NCBI GenBank assembly: GCA_021768085.1
Contig: JAETOJ010000006.1
Location: 61,190-125,189 of the forward strand
DNA length: 64,000 nt
DNA from: Bacillota bacterium
Lineage (GTDB): Bacteria; Bacillota; Clostridia; Oscillospirales; Oscillospiraceae
Direction of reading: 5' to 3'
Position numbers and translations under genes: made by a program. Position 1 is the first letter of the stretch, and each line of letters opens with the position of its first letter. Shown here in pieces: positions 32,480 to 40,036 of this stretch. Under the pieces are notes generated by a model that saw only the letters and a list, made by a program, of their open reading frames with translations, was not told the origin of the DNA and searched no databases.

Positions 32480-33508
32480 TCAGTGTATTTTGGGATACCC
32501 CATGGTCACCGGCGTCACCCCGGGGTGAAGGGCGGCCAAGGTATAGCCCGCGTTCTGATAGCCCTGGATGATGGCGGGCAGGGCGTCCACGGTGGTGCCT
32601 CGGGCGGCGCTGTCGTGGGCCAGCACCACCACCAGATCCCGCCCCACCCCCCGCAGGCAGTCGGCGGCGATGGCGGAGGGGGATCGGGGATAGAGGGTGG
32701 CGTCCTGGGCGGAGGCGTTCCAGTCGAAGTAGACGAAGCCCCGGCGGGTCATCTCCGCGATGATCTCCTGGTACACCCCCCGGTTGTAGCCGTTGATGCT
32801 CCCGCCGGGGAAGCGGAAGATACGGGGGTATTGTCCGGTGACCTCATAGATGTACTGATAGAGCTGGTAGGCGTCCTCCAGGAAGGCCTCCACCGAAGCG
32901 TACACCTTCTTGTAGTCGTGGCTCCAGCTGTGCATGGCCAGGGTGTGGCCCGCCGCCGCGATCTGCCGCATCCGCTCCTGATTGGCGGCGGTTCGGCCCG
33001 TCCCCACCACGAAGAAGGTGGCCTTCACCCCGTACTGATCCAGCACCTCTAAGATCCGGTCAGTGTTGGGGGAGGGGCCGTCGTCAAAGGTGAGGAAGCA
33101 CACCTGGCCCCCGTCAACCGTCTCCCCCTCCCAGGCCGGGGCGTAGAAGTCGGGGTACAGAGTAGTGTATTCCGGCGCCTCCCCCTCCGGAGTGACGAGG
33201 GTGTACTGGGACAGCAGGCCGATGGTCTCCTCCGCCTCGTCCAGCGCCTCCTGCCGGCGATCCAGCTCCTGCTGCTGGAGCTCCAGGGCGTTCTGCTTGT
33301 CCGCCAGCTCCTGCTCCAGGGCAGCCAGCCGGCGATCCAGCTCGTCCTCCCGGCCCAGCTCCGCCTGCCGCTGGAGGGTCAGCCAGCCGCAGGCCCCGGC
33401 CAGCGCCGCCGCCAGCGCCAGGGCGGTGAGGAACAGGGGTTTGAAGGGCCCCCGGCCCTTGGGAGGGTGGGGGGCGTTGTTTTTCTTGTGTTTCGGGCGC
33501 TTTGCCAT
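32480..33508 (-). CDS. Polysaccharide deacetylase with membrane anchor and coiled coil
   Basis: CE4-family deacetylase of 342 residues. A basic, Pro-rich tail and one membrane helix (LFLTALALAAALAGACGWL) are followed by a 50-residue coiled coil (RRLAALEQELADKQNALEL and following). The NodB domain then has LTFDDGPSPN, HSWSHDY, FRFPGGS, YFDWNASAQD and VVLAHDS. It acts outside the cell on peptidoglycan or another GlcNAc polymer. The coiled coil between anchor and catalytic domain probably spaces the enzyme from the membrane or oligomerises it. ATG 33508; single-gene unit. Confidence 0.93.
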   Translation of the reverse strand: MAKRPKHKKNNAPHPPKGRGPFKPLFLTALALAAALAGACGWLTLQRQAELGREDELDRRLAALEQELADKQNALELQQQELDRRQEALDEAEETIGLLSQYTLVTPEGEAPEYTTLYPDFYAPAWEGETVDGGQVCFLTFDDGPSPNTDRILEVLDQYGVKATFFVVGTGRTAANQERMRQIAAAGHTLAMHSWSHDYKKVYASVEAFLEDAYQLYQYIYEVTGQYPRIFRFPGGSINGYNRGVYQEIIAEMTRRGFVYFDWNASAQDATLYPRSPSAIAADCLRGVGRDLVVVLAHDSAARGTTVDALPAIIQGYQNAGYTLAALHPGVTPVTMGYPKIH

Positions 33509-33610
33509 GGCTGCCTCTCTCCTGCTCGTTGACTTTAAAACTCAGTATAGGTCGAATTTTGTCGAAAGTCAAGGGAGGGCGCCGCATTGTAAATATTTGT
33601 TTCTGGTTTG

Positions 33611-33841
33611 TCACCGGGGGCTCTCGTTTGGGTAGGGTGCTTTCGTGTTGGTAAGGCCCAGGATATAGTCTGTGCTGGTTTTATAATATTCGGACAGCTT
33701 GATCAACGCCCAAAGCGGGATATCATAGGCGCCCTTTTCATAGCGGCGGTACACCTCCCGCTTACAGCCCAGCATATCCGCGATTTCCTGCTGTGTTTTG
33801 TCGGAATCAATCCGTAAGTCCTCGATCCGCTGAAACAACAT
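33611..33841 (-). CDS. XRE-family HTH regulator (short)
   Basis: A 76-residue single-domain helix-turn-helix protein: RIEDLRIDSDKTQQEIADML, CKREVYRRYEKGAYDIP and LIKLSEYYKTSTDYILGLT give the five-helix Cro/CI fold. GGGGTGA lies 6 nt before the ATG. The upstream gene is another XRE regulator ending 6 nt before it, so both are co-expressed. AT-richer than the surrounding genome. Confidence 0.88.
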   Translation of the reverse strand: MLFQRIEDLRIDSDKTQQEIADMLGCKREVYRRYEKGAYDIPLWALIKLSEYYKTSTDYILGLTNTKAPYPNESPR

Positions 33842-33847
33842 AGCGTG

Positions 33848-34090
33848 TCACCCCGCTTCATTCACTTCCAGCGCCTGTTCAATCCGTCTGACCAGTTCGC
33901 TGGGGCGCATATCCAGGGCCAGGGCAATCCGCCATATGGTTTCAAAATTTGCCTGCTTGCTCCCATTTTCAATCATGGACAAGTGCGAACGCGCAATTCC
34001 GGCAAGGCCGCTGAGCACGTCCTGCGACAGCTTTTTCTCTTTTCTCAAGCTGCGAATCGTCTGTCCAACCGCGTTCTTGTCAAACTGCAC
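33848..34090 (-). CDS. XRE-family HTH regulator (short), second of a pair
   Basis: An 80-residue Cro/CI-type regulator: GQTIRSLRKEKKLSQDVLSG, ARSHLSMIENGSKQANFETI, LALDMRPSELVRRIEQAL. The start is GTG at 34090 with GGGAGGT 8 nt upstream, and that ribosome site lies inside a hairpin at 34100-34131. Divergent from the 94-residue gene at 34217, with palindromes between that are probable operators. Such paired regulators are common in phage-derived or toxin-like islands. Confidence 0.88.
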   Translation of the reverse strand: MQFDKNAVGQTIRSLRKEKKLSQDVLSGLAGIARSHLSMIENGSKQANFETIWRIALALDMRPSELVRRIEQALEVNEAG

Positions 34091-34099
34091 GCCGACACA

Positions 34100-34158
34100 C
34101 CTCCCATACTACTCTGTAGTGTATGGGAGAAGTTAAAAAATAACGTCTACTATCGTAG
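34100..34158. promoter_or_regulatory. Palindromic operators in the divergent XRE/34217 region
   Basis: Two dyads: CTCCCATACTAC...GTAG-T-GTATGGGAG (about 34100-34128) and GTCTAC-TATC-GTAGAC (34143-34158). Both contain a (G/A)CTAC..GTAG(T/A)-type half-site and sit between oppositely transcribed genes, as expected for binding by the XRE proteins. Confidence 0.55.
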
Positions 34159-34216
34159 ACGGAAGATTCTTTTTGTGGTAGACTATGCAATATCTGTAAG
34201 TAGGAGGTTATTCGGT

Positions 34217-34501
34217 ATGCAGACAGGATCGCGCTGGGAGTTTATCTATAACTCCATCAATGGCCTAAACGAGCCGGACGTGTGTGAATGGGCGCAGGAC
34301 GAAACCACGGCGGAGGGGATCCTGGGTTCGCCGCTGGATCAGATCTACCAGGCGAGGGATCGCCTGTGCCAGCGGGCGGGGTTGGATCCGGACAGCGACC
34401 CGGATATCAGACTGCTAATGGGTGGGTTTGAGGACTTTTCCCGGGCCTGCGGCAAGCTGATGTACTGGTATGGCCATCAGGACGGGGCAAAAGGATGCTA
34501 A
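34217..34501 (+). CDS. Hypothetical small protein (94 aa)
   Basis: I do not recognise this protein. It starts MQTGSRWEFIYNSINGLNEP and is acidic and helical, with DQIYQARDRLCQRAGLDPDSD and FEDFSRACGKLMYWYGHQDG. TAGGAGG lies 9 nt before the ATG. No membrane segment or signal. Its divergent partner is an XRE regulator, with operators between, so it is likely a regulated accessory gene. A bidirectional terminator follows. Confidence 0.7.
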   Translation: MQTGSRWEFIYNSINGLNEPDVCEWAQDETTAEGILGSPLDQIYQARDRLCQRAGLDPDSDPDIRLLMGGFEDFSRACGKLMYWYGHQDGAKGC

Positions 34502-34511
34502 AGACGATAAA

Positions 34512-34541
34512 TAAGCCCGCGCGGATTTCCCGTGCGGGCTT
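34512..34541. terminator. Bidirectional terminator between convergent genes
   Basis: AAGCCCGC-CGG and CCG-GCGGGCTT form an interrupted 11-bp stem, with TACCTTATTT on one side and TATTTAT on the other. Confidence 0.7.
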
Positions 34542-34544
34542 ACC

Positions 34545-35711
34545 TTATTTCCGCTCAATTCTCCCGTGGTACCAGCCCGTCACGCCATCCTTTTTCACCA
34601 GCAGGCCCCGCTGGGTCTCCCGCACCAGGGACAGCTCGTCCCCGGGGGACACGGGCGGGCAGTAGTCGGTGGCGTCCTCGGTGTGGAGCTTGCCGTCCCG
34701 CCGGCGGTGCACGAAGTCCCGGGGCACCCACAGCGTCCGGCCGGAGGAGGGGTGGCGGACAAACAGACAGTCTCCGTTTTCCGCCAGCGGCTCCACCACG
34801 CTGTCCGACCAGCGGATGTTGATGGGGTTGTAAGACGCCTCCTGCCCGTCCAGGGCCACCGCCCGGGGCAGATCATCATAGGAGGCGAACTGGAACTCGT
34901 CCCCGGTGATATCGGGGATGATCAGGGCGTTAAGCTGACCGTCCACTTTGAGCACGCAGCCACCGTCCAGGGAGATGATGCGACGCTCCCGCTCCACCAG
35001 GGGATTGGAGCACTGGATGCTGGGGTCGTACAGCGTCACCGGCCAGTGACCCACCGCCACCCATTTCCGGAAGGAATGGCCCTGGCTGAGGAAGTCGTCG
35101 TTCTTCATGCAGGAGTAAGCGTCCAGCTCGTCCAGCCTGTCCTCCCGGGGGATGCCGCCGTGGACAAAGATAAAGTTCCCGGCCTCCAAAATGTGGGGCA
35201 GGGTCATCAGGAATTTGGTTTCCCGGGGGAAGTAGTCCAGCAGGGCGGCCCGGAGGGAGGGCAAGTCATCGGCCCGGCGGGGCATGGGGTGGCCCAGCTC
35301 CAGCCCCATCTGGATCAGCACGGAGCGCTCCCGCCAATAGCTCAACACCGGCCACAGTTCCGCGTCCGCGCCGGCGTCTGCGGCGCCCAGCAGGCTGTTT
35401 TGCCGCTGGGAAAAGGCGGCATTCTCGATGGCGCGTCCCTCCAAGAACATCCGGTCGATATAGTCGCAGTTGCCGCACAGGGGGTAGACGGTATGTGTCT
35501 TTTGCAGCTCCAGGACGAACCGCAGGACGGCCAAGCTGTCCCGGCCCTTTTCCAACAGGTCGCCCACCAAGATGAGCACGTCGTCCCGGGAAAAGCGGAC
35601 TTTTTTCAACAGCCCCTGAAGGCAGGACAGATTTCCGTGGATGTCGCTGATGACGATCACCCGGCGGCCCGGGGCGATATCCGGGCGGATCACGGTTGCG
35701 AGACGGCCCAT
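34545..35711 (-). CDS. Calcineurin-like metallophosphatase
   Basis: A 388-residue phosphoesterase. The metal-site motifs are VISDIHGNLSCLQGLL, LVGDLLEKGRDSL, LCGNCDY, FVHGGIP and VAVGHWP, in order and complete. It resembles symmetrical (ApaH-like) and serine/threonine protein phosphatases; the C-terminal ~90 residues (GDELSLVRETQRGLLVKKDG) look like an SH3-type domain, which is unusual. ATG 35711 has AAGGGAG 7 nt upstream. A weak TTTCCC/TATAGT promoter on the minus strand lies just upstream. Substrate unknown. Confidence 0.88.
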   Translation of the reverse strand: MGRLATVIRPDIAPGRRVIVISDIHGNLSCLQGLLKKVRFSRDDVLILVGDLLEKGRDSLAVLRFVLELQKTHTVYPLCGNCDYIDRMFLEGRAIENAAFSQRQNSLLGAADAGADAELWPVLSYWRERSVLIQMGLELGHPMPRRADDLPSLRAALLDYFPRETKFLMTLPHILEAGNFIFVHGGIPREDRLDELDAYSCMKNDDFLSQGHSFRKWVAVGHWPVTLYDPSIQCSNPLVERERRIISLDGGCVLKVDGQLNALIIPDITGDEFQFASYDDLPRAVALDGQEASYNPINIRWSDSVVEPLAENGDCLFVRHPSSGRTLWVPRDFVHRRRDGKLHTEDATDYCPPVSPGDELSLVRETQRGLLVKKDGVTGWYHGRIERK

Positions 35712-35798
35712 ACGTCCACTCCCTTTACAAAGGAACATGATACTATAATTTTAACACAGCGGCAGGGAAAATGGAAGGGGAGAACAGGAAAAAAGTTG

Positions 35799-35827
35799 TT
35801 GCCTTTACCGCTTTTATCTGCTAAAAT
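35799..35827 (+). promoter_or_regulatory. Sigma-A promoter of the YerC/TrpR-like gene
   Basis: TTGCCT (35799-35804), 17-nt spacer, TAAAAT (35822-35827), about 31 nt before the ribosome-site region of the gene at 35865. Confidence 0.7.
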
Positions 35828-35864
35828 ACAGGGCAGAAAAATACCACCGGGAGGAATGAGCAAG

Positions 35865-36164
35865 ATGCCCAAAGCGGGGAACAAGGAGCCCAGCATGGCG
35901 CTGTACGAGAGCATTCTGGAATTAAAAACTATGGAGGAATGCCGTGCCTTTTTCGACGACCTGTGCACCGTGGGGGAGCTGCGGGCCATGGAGCAGCGGT
36001 ATGACGTGGCCCTGCTGCTGGATCAGGGGCTGGTGTATACGGAGATTTTAGAGCGCACCGGGGCCAGCTCCGCCACCATCAGCCGGGTGAACCGGATCTT
36101 CTCCTTCGGAGCGGGCGGCTTCCGCCGCATGATTGAGAGGAGGAAGGAGAGAAAGGGGGGGTGA
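35865..36164 (+). CDS. YerC/YecD-family TrpR-related regulator
   Basis: A 99-residue all-helical DNA-binding protein related to the Trp repressor. ELKTMEECRAFFDDLCTVGE, MEQRYDVALLLDQGLVYTEI and GASSATISRVNRIFSFGAGG correspond to the family, including the helix-turn-helix. ATG 35865 is 10 nt after GGGAGG; the ATG at 35856 abuts that site. The C-terminus RRMIERRKERKGG runs into a repeat region. Whether it binds tryptophan is unknown; it is not adjacent to trp genes. Confidence 0.88.
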   Translation: MPKAGNKEPSMALYESILELKTMEECRAFFDDLCTVGELRAMEQRYDVALLLDQGLVYTEILERTGASSATISRVNRIFSFGAGGFRRMIERRKERKGG

Positions 36165-36613
36165 CCCCCCTTTCCTGATTGCCCCACCCCCGCGGGGGGC
36201 GCCGCTCCGCGGGGGGTTCCTTTCTCTCGCGCGAGAGAAAGGAACCAAAGAGCGCGCATAGGGGCTGCGCCCCTATGTACCCCCTTTCTTCCTTGGAGGA
36301 CGTGCGGGGGAGTGACCGGCGCGTGGGGGGCTGGACTGACTTCTCCCCCATTGGTGCTGCCGCTCGTGTGCGGTTACGATTCCAGGCGGTTCCCACGGTT
36401 GGCGCCTGAGTGGTGCGGTGGATGCTCCGGGGCGGTGGGAAGGGCACGCCGATTTTAGCGCGGTGGGGGTGTGACCGGCTTGATGGGGTGACGAACGGAT
36501 TTCCCCTCTGTTTCCGGCCCACGCCGGGCCTGCACTTCTCAGGTACTGGTGGCGCGGGATTCTATTTGGAACGCCTGGATTTCTCCTTTATATTGCCAGA
36601 ACGGGGGAACGGG
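36165..36613. repeat. Gene-free region with palindromic repeat (family A, copy 1)
   Basis: No credible gene lies here. A perfect 32-bp palindrome (arm GGTTCCTTTCTCTCGC, 36215-36246) is followed by AAAGAG and a second hairpin CATAGGGG/CCCCTATG (36257-36277). The same order, palindrome then A/G-rich linker then a GGGG/CCCC hairpin, recurs at 37.4, 44.65 and 45.34 kb. The remainder to 36613 is GC-rich unassigned sequence. Confidence 0.7.
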
Positions 36614-36644
36614 AAGGCCCCGGCGCGTCATGCGCCGGGGCCTT
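36614..36644. terminator. Strong hairpin at the end of the RHH-like gene
   Basis: AAGGCCCCGGCGC and its complement form a 13-bp perfect stem with a 5-nt loop, adjacent to the stop codon of the minus-strand gene. Confidence 0.7.
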
Positions 36645-36832
36645 TAGGCTTGGCTTTCCTCCTTGCGGAGTTCTTCCAGGCGATCCTCCACCATGGTTAC
36701 CACGATATTATTAAAGCTGGTGCCGTACTTCGCCGCGAGTTTATCCAGTTCCTCAATCGTGGTGCGCTTCAAATAGATGCTTTTATAGGCCGCGTCTACC
36801 TTGTTGCGCGTTTTTCTGGGTTCAAACGGCAT
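36644..36832 (-). CDS. Small ribbon-helix-helix-like protein
   Basis: A 62-residue protein: basic N-terminus (MPFEPRKTRNKVDAAY), KSIYLKRTTIEELDKLAAKY and SFNNIVVTMVEDRLEELRKE. A short strand followed by two helices fits a CopG/Arc-type ribbon-helix-helix fold, as in many antitoxins and plasmid regulators, though I cannot name the family. GAGGTGA lies 6 nt before the ATG. Divergent from the 53-residue gene at 36944, with a 30-bp operator-like dyad between. Confidence 0.7.
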   Translation of the reverse strand: MPFEPRKTRNKVDAAYKSIYLKRTTIEELDKLAAKYGTSFNNIVVTMVEDRLEELRKEESQA

Positions 36833-36888
36833 TTGATATCACCTCATAGAATATTTTAATGTATAACCTATGATGGTAATATCTGATA

Positions 36889-36925
36889 ATTTTATCTTGT
36901 AATTTTACATGATAAAATGTATAAT
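36889..36925 (+). promoter_or_regulatory. Promoter with overlapping 30-bp dyad between small divergent genes
   Basis: TTGTAA (36897-36902), 17-nt spacer, TATAAT (36920-36925). A dyad ATTTTATC-T-TGTAA...TTACA-T-GATAAAAT (36889-36918) covers the -35 and spacer. This is the layout of an autoregulated small operon. Confidence 0.65.
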
Positions 36926-36943
36926 GGTTTTGAGGTGAGAAAG

Positions 36944-37105
36944 ATGCCGGATTATAAAGAAATGTATTTCCATCTGATGCACGAGACAAGCAAGGCCATC
37001 AAGATATTAAAAAAAGCCCATCTGGACTGTGAGGAAATGTTTCTAAGCGCCCCAGAGACGCCCGTCATCCTCCTGGATCCGACGGGGGATAAAGGCGAAA
37101 GTTAA
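36944..37105 (+). CDS. Hypothetical small protein (53 aa)
   Basis: 53 residues beginning MPDYKEMYFHLMHETSKAIK, a predicted amphipathic helix pair, then a proline-containing tail ending LLDPTGDKGES. Not assigned to a family; similar very short proteins occur in related gut Firmicutes. GAGGTGA is 5 nt before the ATG, and the promoter at 36889-36925 predicts a very short leader. It could be the partner of the divergent RHH-like protein. Confidence 0.65.
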   Translation: MPDYKEMYFHLMHETSKAIKILKKAHLDCEEMFLSAPETPVILLDPTGDKGES

Positions 37106-37402
37106 GAGAAACAAAAGCGGGCCCGCTCAGTACCCACCGCGTGAGGCACCCCCGCACACCCAGGCGCACAAAATATGGATCCCACCCACTTCTCAGTACC
37201 CGCACCACTCAGCGGCAGCGGCGAGAGGGGGAGCTGCGTCCGTACTCGCTCCGCGCCGGAAGGGTCACCACCCATCTCCCGATCTGACAGCCCCCGTAAA
37301 AGGGGGTTCTTAGGGGGAGGCCGACTAAGGACGCGAAGCGTCCGCCGGAGGCCACCCCCTAAGCGTGTCTTTCGGTTCCTTTCTGCACGAGCAGAAAGGA
37401 AC
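37106..37402. repeat. Repeat-rich region at the spoIIR 3' end (family A, copy 2)
   Basis: The palindrome GTTCCTTTCTGC/GCAGAAAGGAAC (37375-37402) is followed, reading the minus strand, by CGAAAG and a large nested hairpin with CTTAGGGGG/CCCCCTAAG arms (about 37310-37362). From there to 37106 no gene is seen. The palindrome encodes part of the SpoIIR C-terminus (SFLLVQKGTE). Confidence 0.7.
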
Positions 37403-37991
37403 GCCCCCGGCAGGGGCGCTGAGCGCCGGTGGCGCTCGCCCAGCGCCGACCGAGCCGAAGGCGAGACCGCAACCCCGCGGCGGTCTCCACGCTCTCCTCG
37501 GTCACCGAGCCAAGGCACAGGGGCGGGAACACCACGCACCACCAGTTCCGGCCTGCCCCCGCCCCGATGGTGATCCGCAGGGCGCGGTATTGCCCCGCCG
37601 GGAGGGAGAAGGTGGCATACTCCCGGGTGGGGAACCACTGATCTGCGATCTCCGCCGTCACCTGATCCGTACAGCCCTGGGCAGCCAGGGCCTCTGCCCC
37701 GGCCTGGGCCAGCTCGTTTAGGTGGGCGGACAGGATCTCCTCCGCCCGGGCTCGGTCGGACACGCCGTCCAGCAGCTGGGAGGCCAGCTCCAGCACCGCG
37801 TCCCGGGCCAGGAGCTTGAGGGTCTGATCCTCCTCCGAGTCGGAGTTGGCCACCACGTGGAGCCGGAGCACCTGATCCGCCAGGGCCCCCTCGCTGGCGG
37901 AGGCCCACACACCCACCGTCAGTGTCAGCCCGAAGGCCAGCAGCAGGGCCGCCTCCCAGAGGCGCAGCTTGTGAGACGTGGAAGAAAACAT
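37359..37991 (-). CDS. spoIIR: Stage II sporulation protein R, with aberrant C-terminus
   Basis: Forespore-made secreted signal that triggers SpoIIGA to activate sigma-E in the mother cell. It has a signal/anchor helix (WEAALLLAFGLTLTVGVWAS) and the hallmark LRLHVVANSDSEEDQTLKL, then WFPTREYATFSLPAGQYRAL and NWWCVVFPPLC. After SVTEESVETA the usual C-terminal ~40 residues are missing; instead an Arg-rich tail reads into the palindromic repeat (RSFLLVQKGTERHA). Total 210 residues. The ATG at 37991 is preceded by AAGGACG. Follows ispE in the same direction. Function may persist if the core domain suffices. Confidence 0.88.
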   Translation of the reverse strand: MFSSTSHKLRLWEAALLLAFGLTLTVGVWASASEGALADQVLRLHVVANSDSEEDQTLKLLARDAVLELASQLLDGVSDRARAEEILSAHLNELAQAGAEALAAQGCTDQVTAEIADQWFPTREYATFSLPAGQYRALRITIGAGAGRNWWCVVFPPLCLGSVTEESVETAAGLRSRLRLGRRWASATGAQRPCRGRSFLLVQKGTERHA

Positions 37992-38099
37992 GAAAAGCAC
38001 CGTCCTTATGTATCCATTTGACGCCCAGACCGCACAGCGGCCGGGGAGAGCCACCTTGCGCGGCGGCCATGGGTACAGTATGGACAGCGCTTTTTTGTT

Positions 38100-38975
38100 T
38101 TATACCACCGATGAAACGGGTTCCGCCCCAGCAGGGCCGCACAGGAACACGTCCCGGTAGCTCTGCCGCAGCAGGGCATAGGCATTCTGGGCGGCGTCCG
38201 ACCTCTCGAACAGGCCAAACACAGAAGGGCCGCTGCCCGACATGGACGCGCCCAGCGCCCCCTGGTCGATGAGCGTGGCCTTGATGGCGGTGATCTCGGC
38301 GGCGCGGCGGGGCTCCAGCACGTCCTCAAACACGTTATACATCCGCCGGGCCACCCCCGCCAGATCCCCGGCCTTTAGGGCGGCCAGCACTCCATCGGTG
38401 TCCGGGCGGCGGACGATCTTCCGCACGTTCACCCGGGCAAACAGCTGTGGGGTGGGGATAGAGAAGGGGGGCTTACACAGGACAATATGGCAGGGGGGTA
38501 AGGGGGACAGAGGAGTAAGCCGTTCTCCACGGCCCTCAGCCAGGGCGGTGCCGCCTATGACGCAGAAGGGCACGTCGGAGCCAGCCCGGGCCCCGATGTC
38601 CGCCAGCTCAGCCGGGGACAGCCCCGCCCCGGTGAGAGTGTTCATGGCCCGGAGGACGGCGGCGGCGTCGGCGCTCCCTCCGGCCAGCCCGGCGCACACC
38701 GGCACCCGCTTGCGGATGGACACGTCCACCTCGCCCCCCAGGCCGGTGGCGGCTCGGAAGGCGGCGGCGGCCACTTGGGCCAGGTTCTTGTTCCCCGTGG
38801 GCAGGAAACGCAGGTCGGCCACCGCGTCCCCCTGGGGGCCCTTGGCGGGGGTGACGGTGAGTTCATCCGCCAGAGTGACGGACTGCATCACCATTTGCAG
38901 GTCGTGGTATCCGTCCTCTCGGCGGCGGAGAATGTCCAGGGTCAGGTTGATCTTTGCGTTGGCGGTCAGTTCCAT
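38100..38975 (-). CDS. ispE: 4-diphosphocytidyl-2-C-methyl-D-erythritol kinase IspE
   Basis: GHMP kinase of the MEP isoprenoid pathway, phosphorylating CDP-ME at the 2-OH. 291 residues: MELTANAKINLTLDILRRRE with the conserved AKINL, the ATP loop PVCAGLAGGSADAAAVLRAM, and the third motif GASMSGSGPSVFGLF. Length is normal. In many Clostridia ispE precedes spoIIR, as here. ATG 38975 is followed directly upstream by the S66 peptidase gene 13 nt away. Confidence 0.96.
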   Translation of the reverse strand: MELTANAKINLTLDILRRREDGYHDLQMVMQSVTLADELTVTPAKGPQGDAVADLRFLPTGNKNLAQVAAAAFRAATGLGGEVDVSIRKRVPVCAGLAGGSADAAAVLRAMNTLTGAGLSPAELADIGARAGSDVPFCVIGGTALAEGRGERLTPLSPLPPCHIVLCKPPFSIPTPQLFARVNVRKIVRRPDTDGVLAALKAGDLAGVARRMYNVFEDVLEPRRAAEITAIKATLIDQGALGASMSGSGPSVFGLFERSDAAQNAYALLRQSYRDVFLCGPAGAEPVSSVV

Positions 38976-38988
38976 GTCGAGCTCCTTT

Positions 38989-40026
38989 TCATTGGGTGGC
39001 GGGTTCCAGCAGGGTCAGGGTCCTGGCCCCGCAGTCGATCTCATACTCCAGCCCCAGGGGGAACAGCCCGATGGGGTAGGCGTGGCCCACGTTCACGTTA
39101 TACAGAATGGGCAGGTTGGGCAGGCCGGCCTCGAACCCCACCACCTGGCGGTAGACCTCCTTGTAGGGCTCCAGCTTGTCCGGATAGCCGGGCTTGCCCA
39201 CCACGATGCCCCGGATGGCGTGGAGCACCCCTTGGGCCTGGAGGCCCCGGAGGAACCAGGTCAGCCAGTCCGGCCCGATGTCGTCCTCGCTGGTCTCCAA
39301 CAGCAGAAGCTTGCCCCGCCACTCCTCCGGGGAGGGCCACAGGGACGTGCCGAACAGCATCTCGAATACATCTATGCAGCCGCCCAGCAGGGGGCCGGAC
39401 GCCTTGCCCTCCCCCTGGAGGATTTCATAGCCGCTGTTGGGGAACCGGGGGATGGTCCGGTCCATATTGGCCTCGTCCCACCACACCTTATCCGTTTCAT
39501 AGCTGCAAAAATCGCTGGCCGGGATGGTCCAGCACTCCTGGGGGTTGAACAGGGTTTTGTCAAAGGCGTCCGCCGTGTACTCGTTGATGGCCCCGTACTC
39601 CGCCCAGTTGGTCATAATGGCCCCGCCGTAGTAGGACGCCAGCCCCGCCTTGTACATCATGAAGTGGTTGGTGGTGGTGTCGGAGAAGCCGGTGAAGATT
39701 TTGGGATTGTTTTTCAGCACGTTGAAGTCGATGTAGGGCAGGAGCCGGATGGTGTCGTCCCCGCCGATGGCGGTGAACACCGCCTTGACCTCAGGGTCCC
39801 GGAAGGCGTCCATCAGGTCCTGGGCCCGGGCCTCCGGGTGGCGGTACAGGTAGTCGATGCCCTTCAGGGCGTTGGGCATGGCGACAACTTGCAGGCCGTA
39901 GTCCCGCTCCAGCCGCTCTTTGGCCAGGTGGTATTTGTGGATAAACTGCTCCTCCCCCAGCATTCCTCTGGACAGGGAGACAATGGCGGCTTTGTCGCCG
40001 GGGCGCAGGCGTTGGGGTTTTAACAT
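38989..40026 (-). CDS. S66 family LD-carboxypeptidase-like serine peptidase
   Basis: A 345-residue S66 peptidase, related to LdcA and to microcin C self-immunity protein MccF. The catalytic Ser is in FTGFSDTTTNH, the Glu in LLLLETSEDDI, and the His in VNVGHAYPIG. LD-carboxypeptidases trim the terminal D-Ala from peptidoglycan tetrapeptides in the cytoplasm; MccF-type enzymes cleave toxic aminoacyl nucleotides. The long insertion before the His is closer to MccF-like members. ATG 40026 has GAGGTGA 5 nt upstream. Sits between aroE and ispE in the long minus-strand operon. Confidence 0.88.
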   Translation of the reverse strand: MLKPQRLRPGDKAAIVSLSRGMLGEEQFIHKYHLAKERLERDYGLQVVAMPNALKGIDYLYRHPEARAQDLMDAFRDPEVKAVFTAIGGDDTIRLLPYIDFNVLKNNPKIFTGFSDTTTNHFMMYKAGLASYYGGAIMTNWAEYGAINEYTADAFDKTLFNPQECWTIPASDFCSYETDKVWWDEANMDRTIPRFPNSGYEILQGEGKASGPLLGGCIDVFEMLFGTSLWPSPEEWRGKLLLLETSEDDIGPDWLTWFLRGLQAQGVLHAIRGIVVGKPGYPDKLEPYKEVYRQVVGFEAGLPNLPILYNVNVGHAYPIGLFPLGLEYEIDCGARTLTLLEPATQ

Positions 40027-40036
40027 GGATATCACC

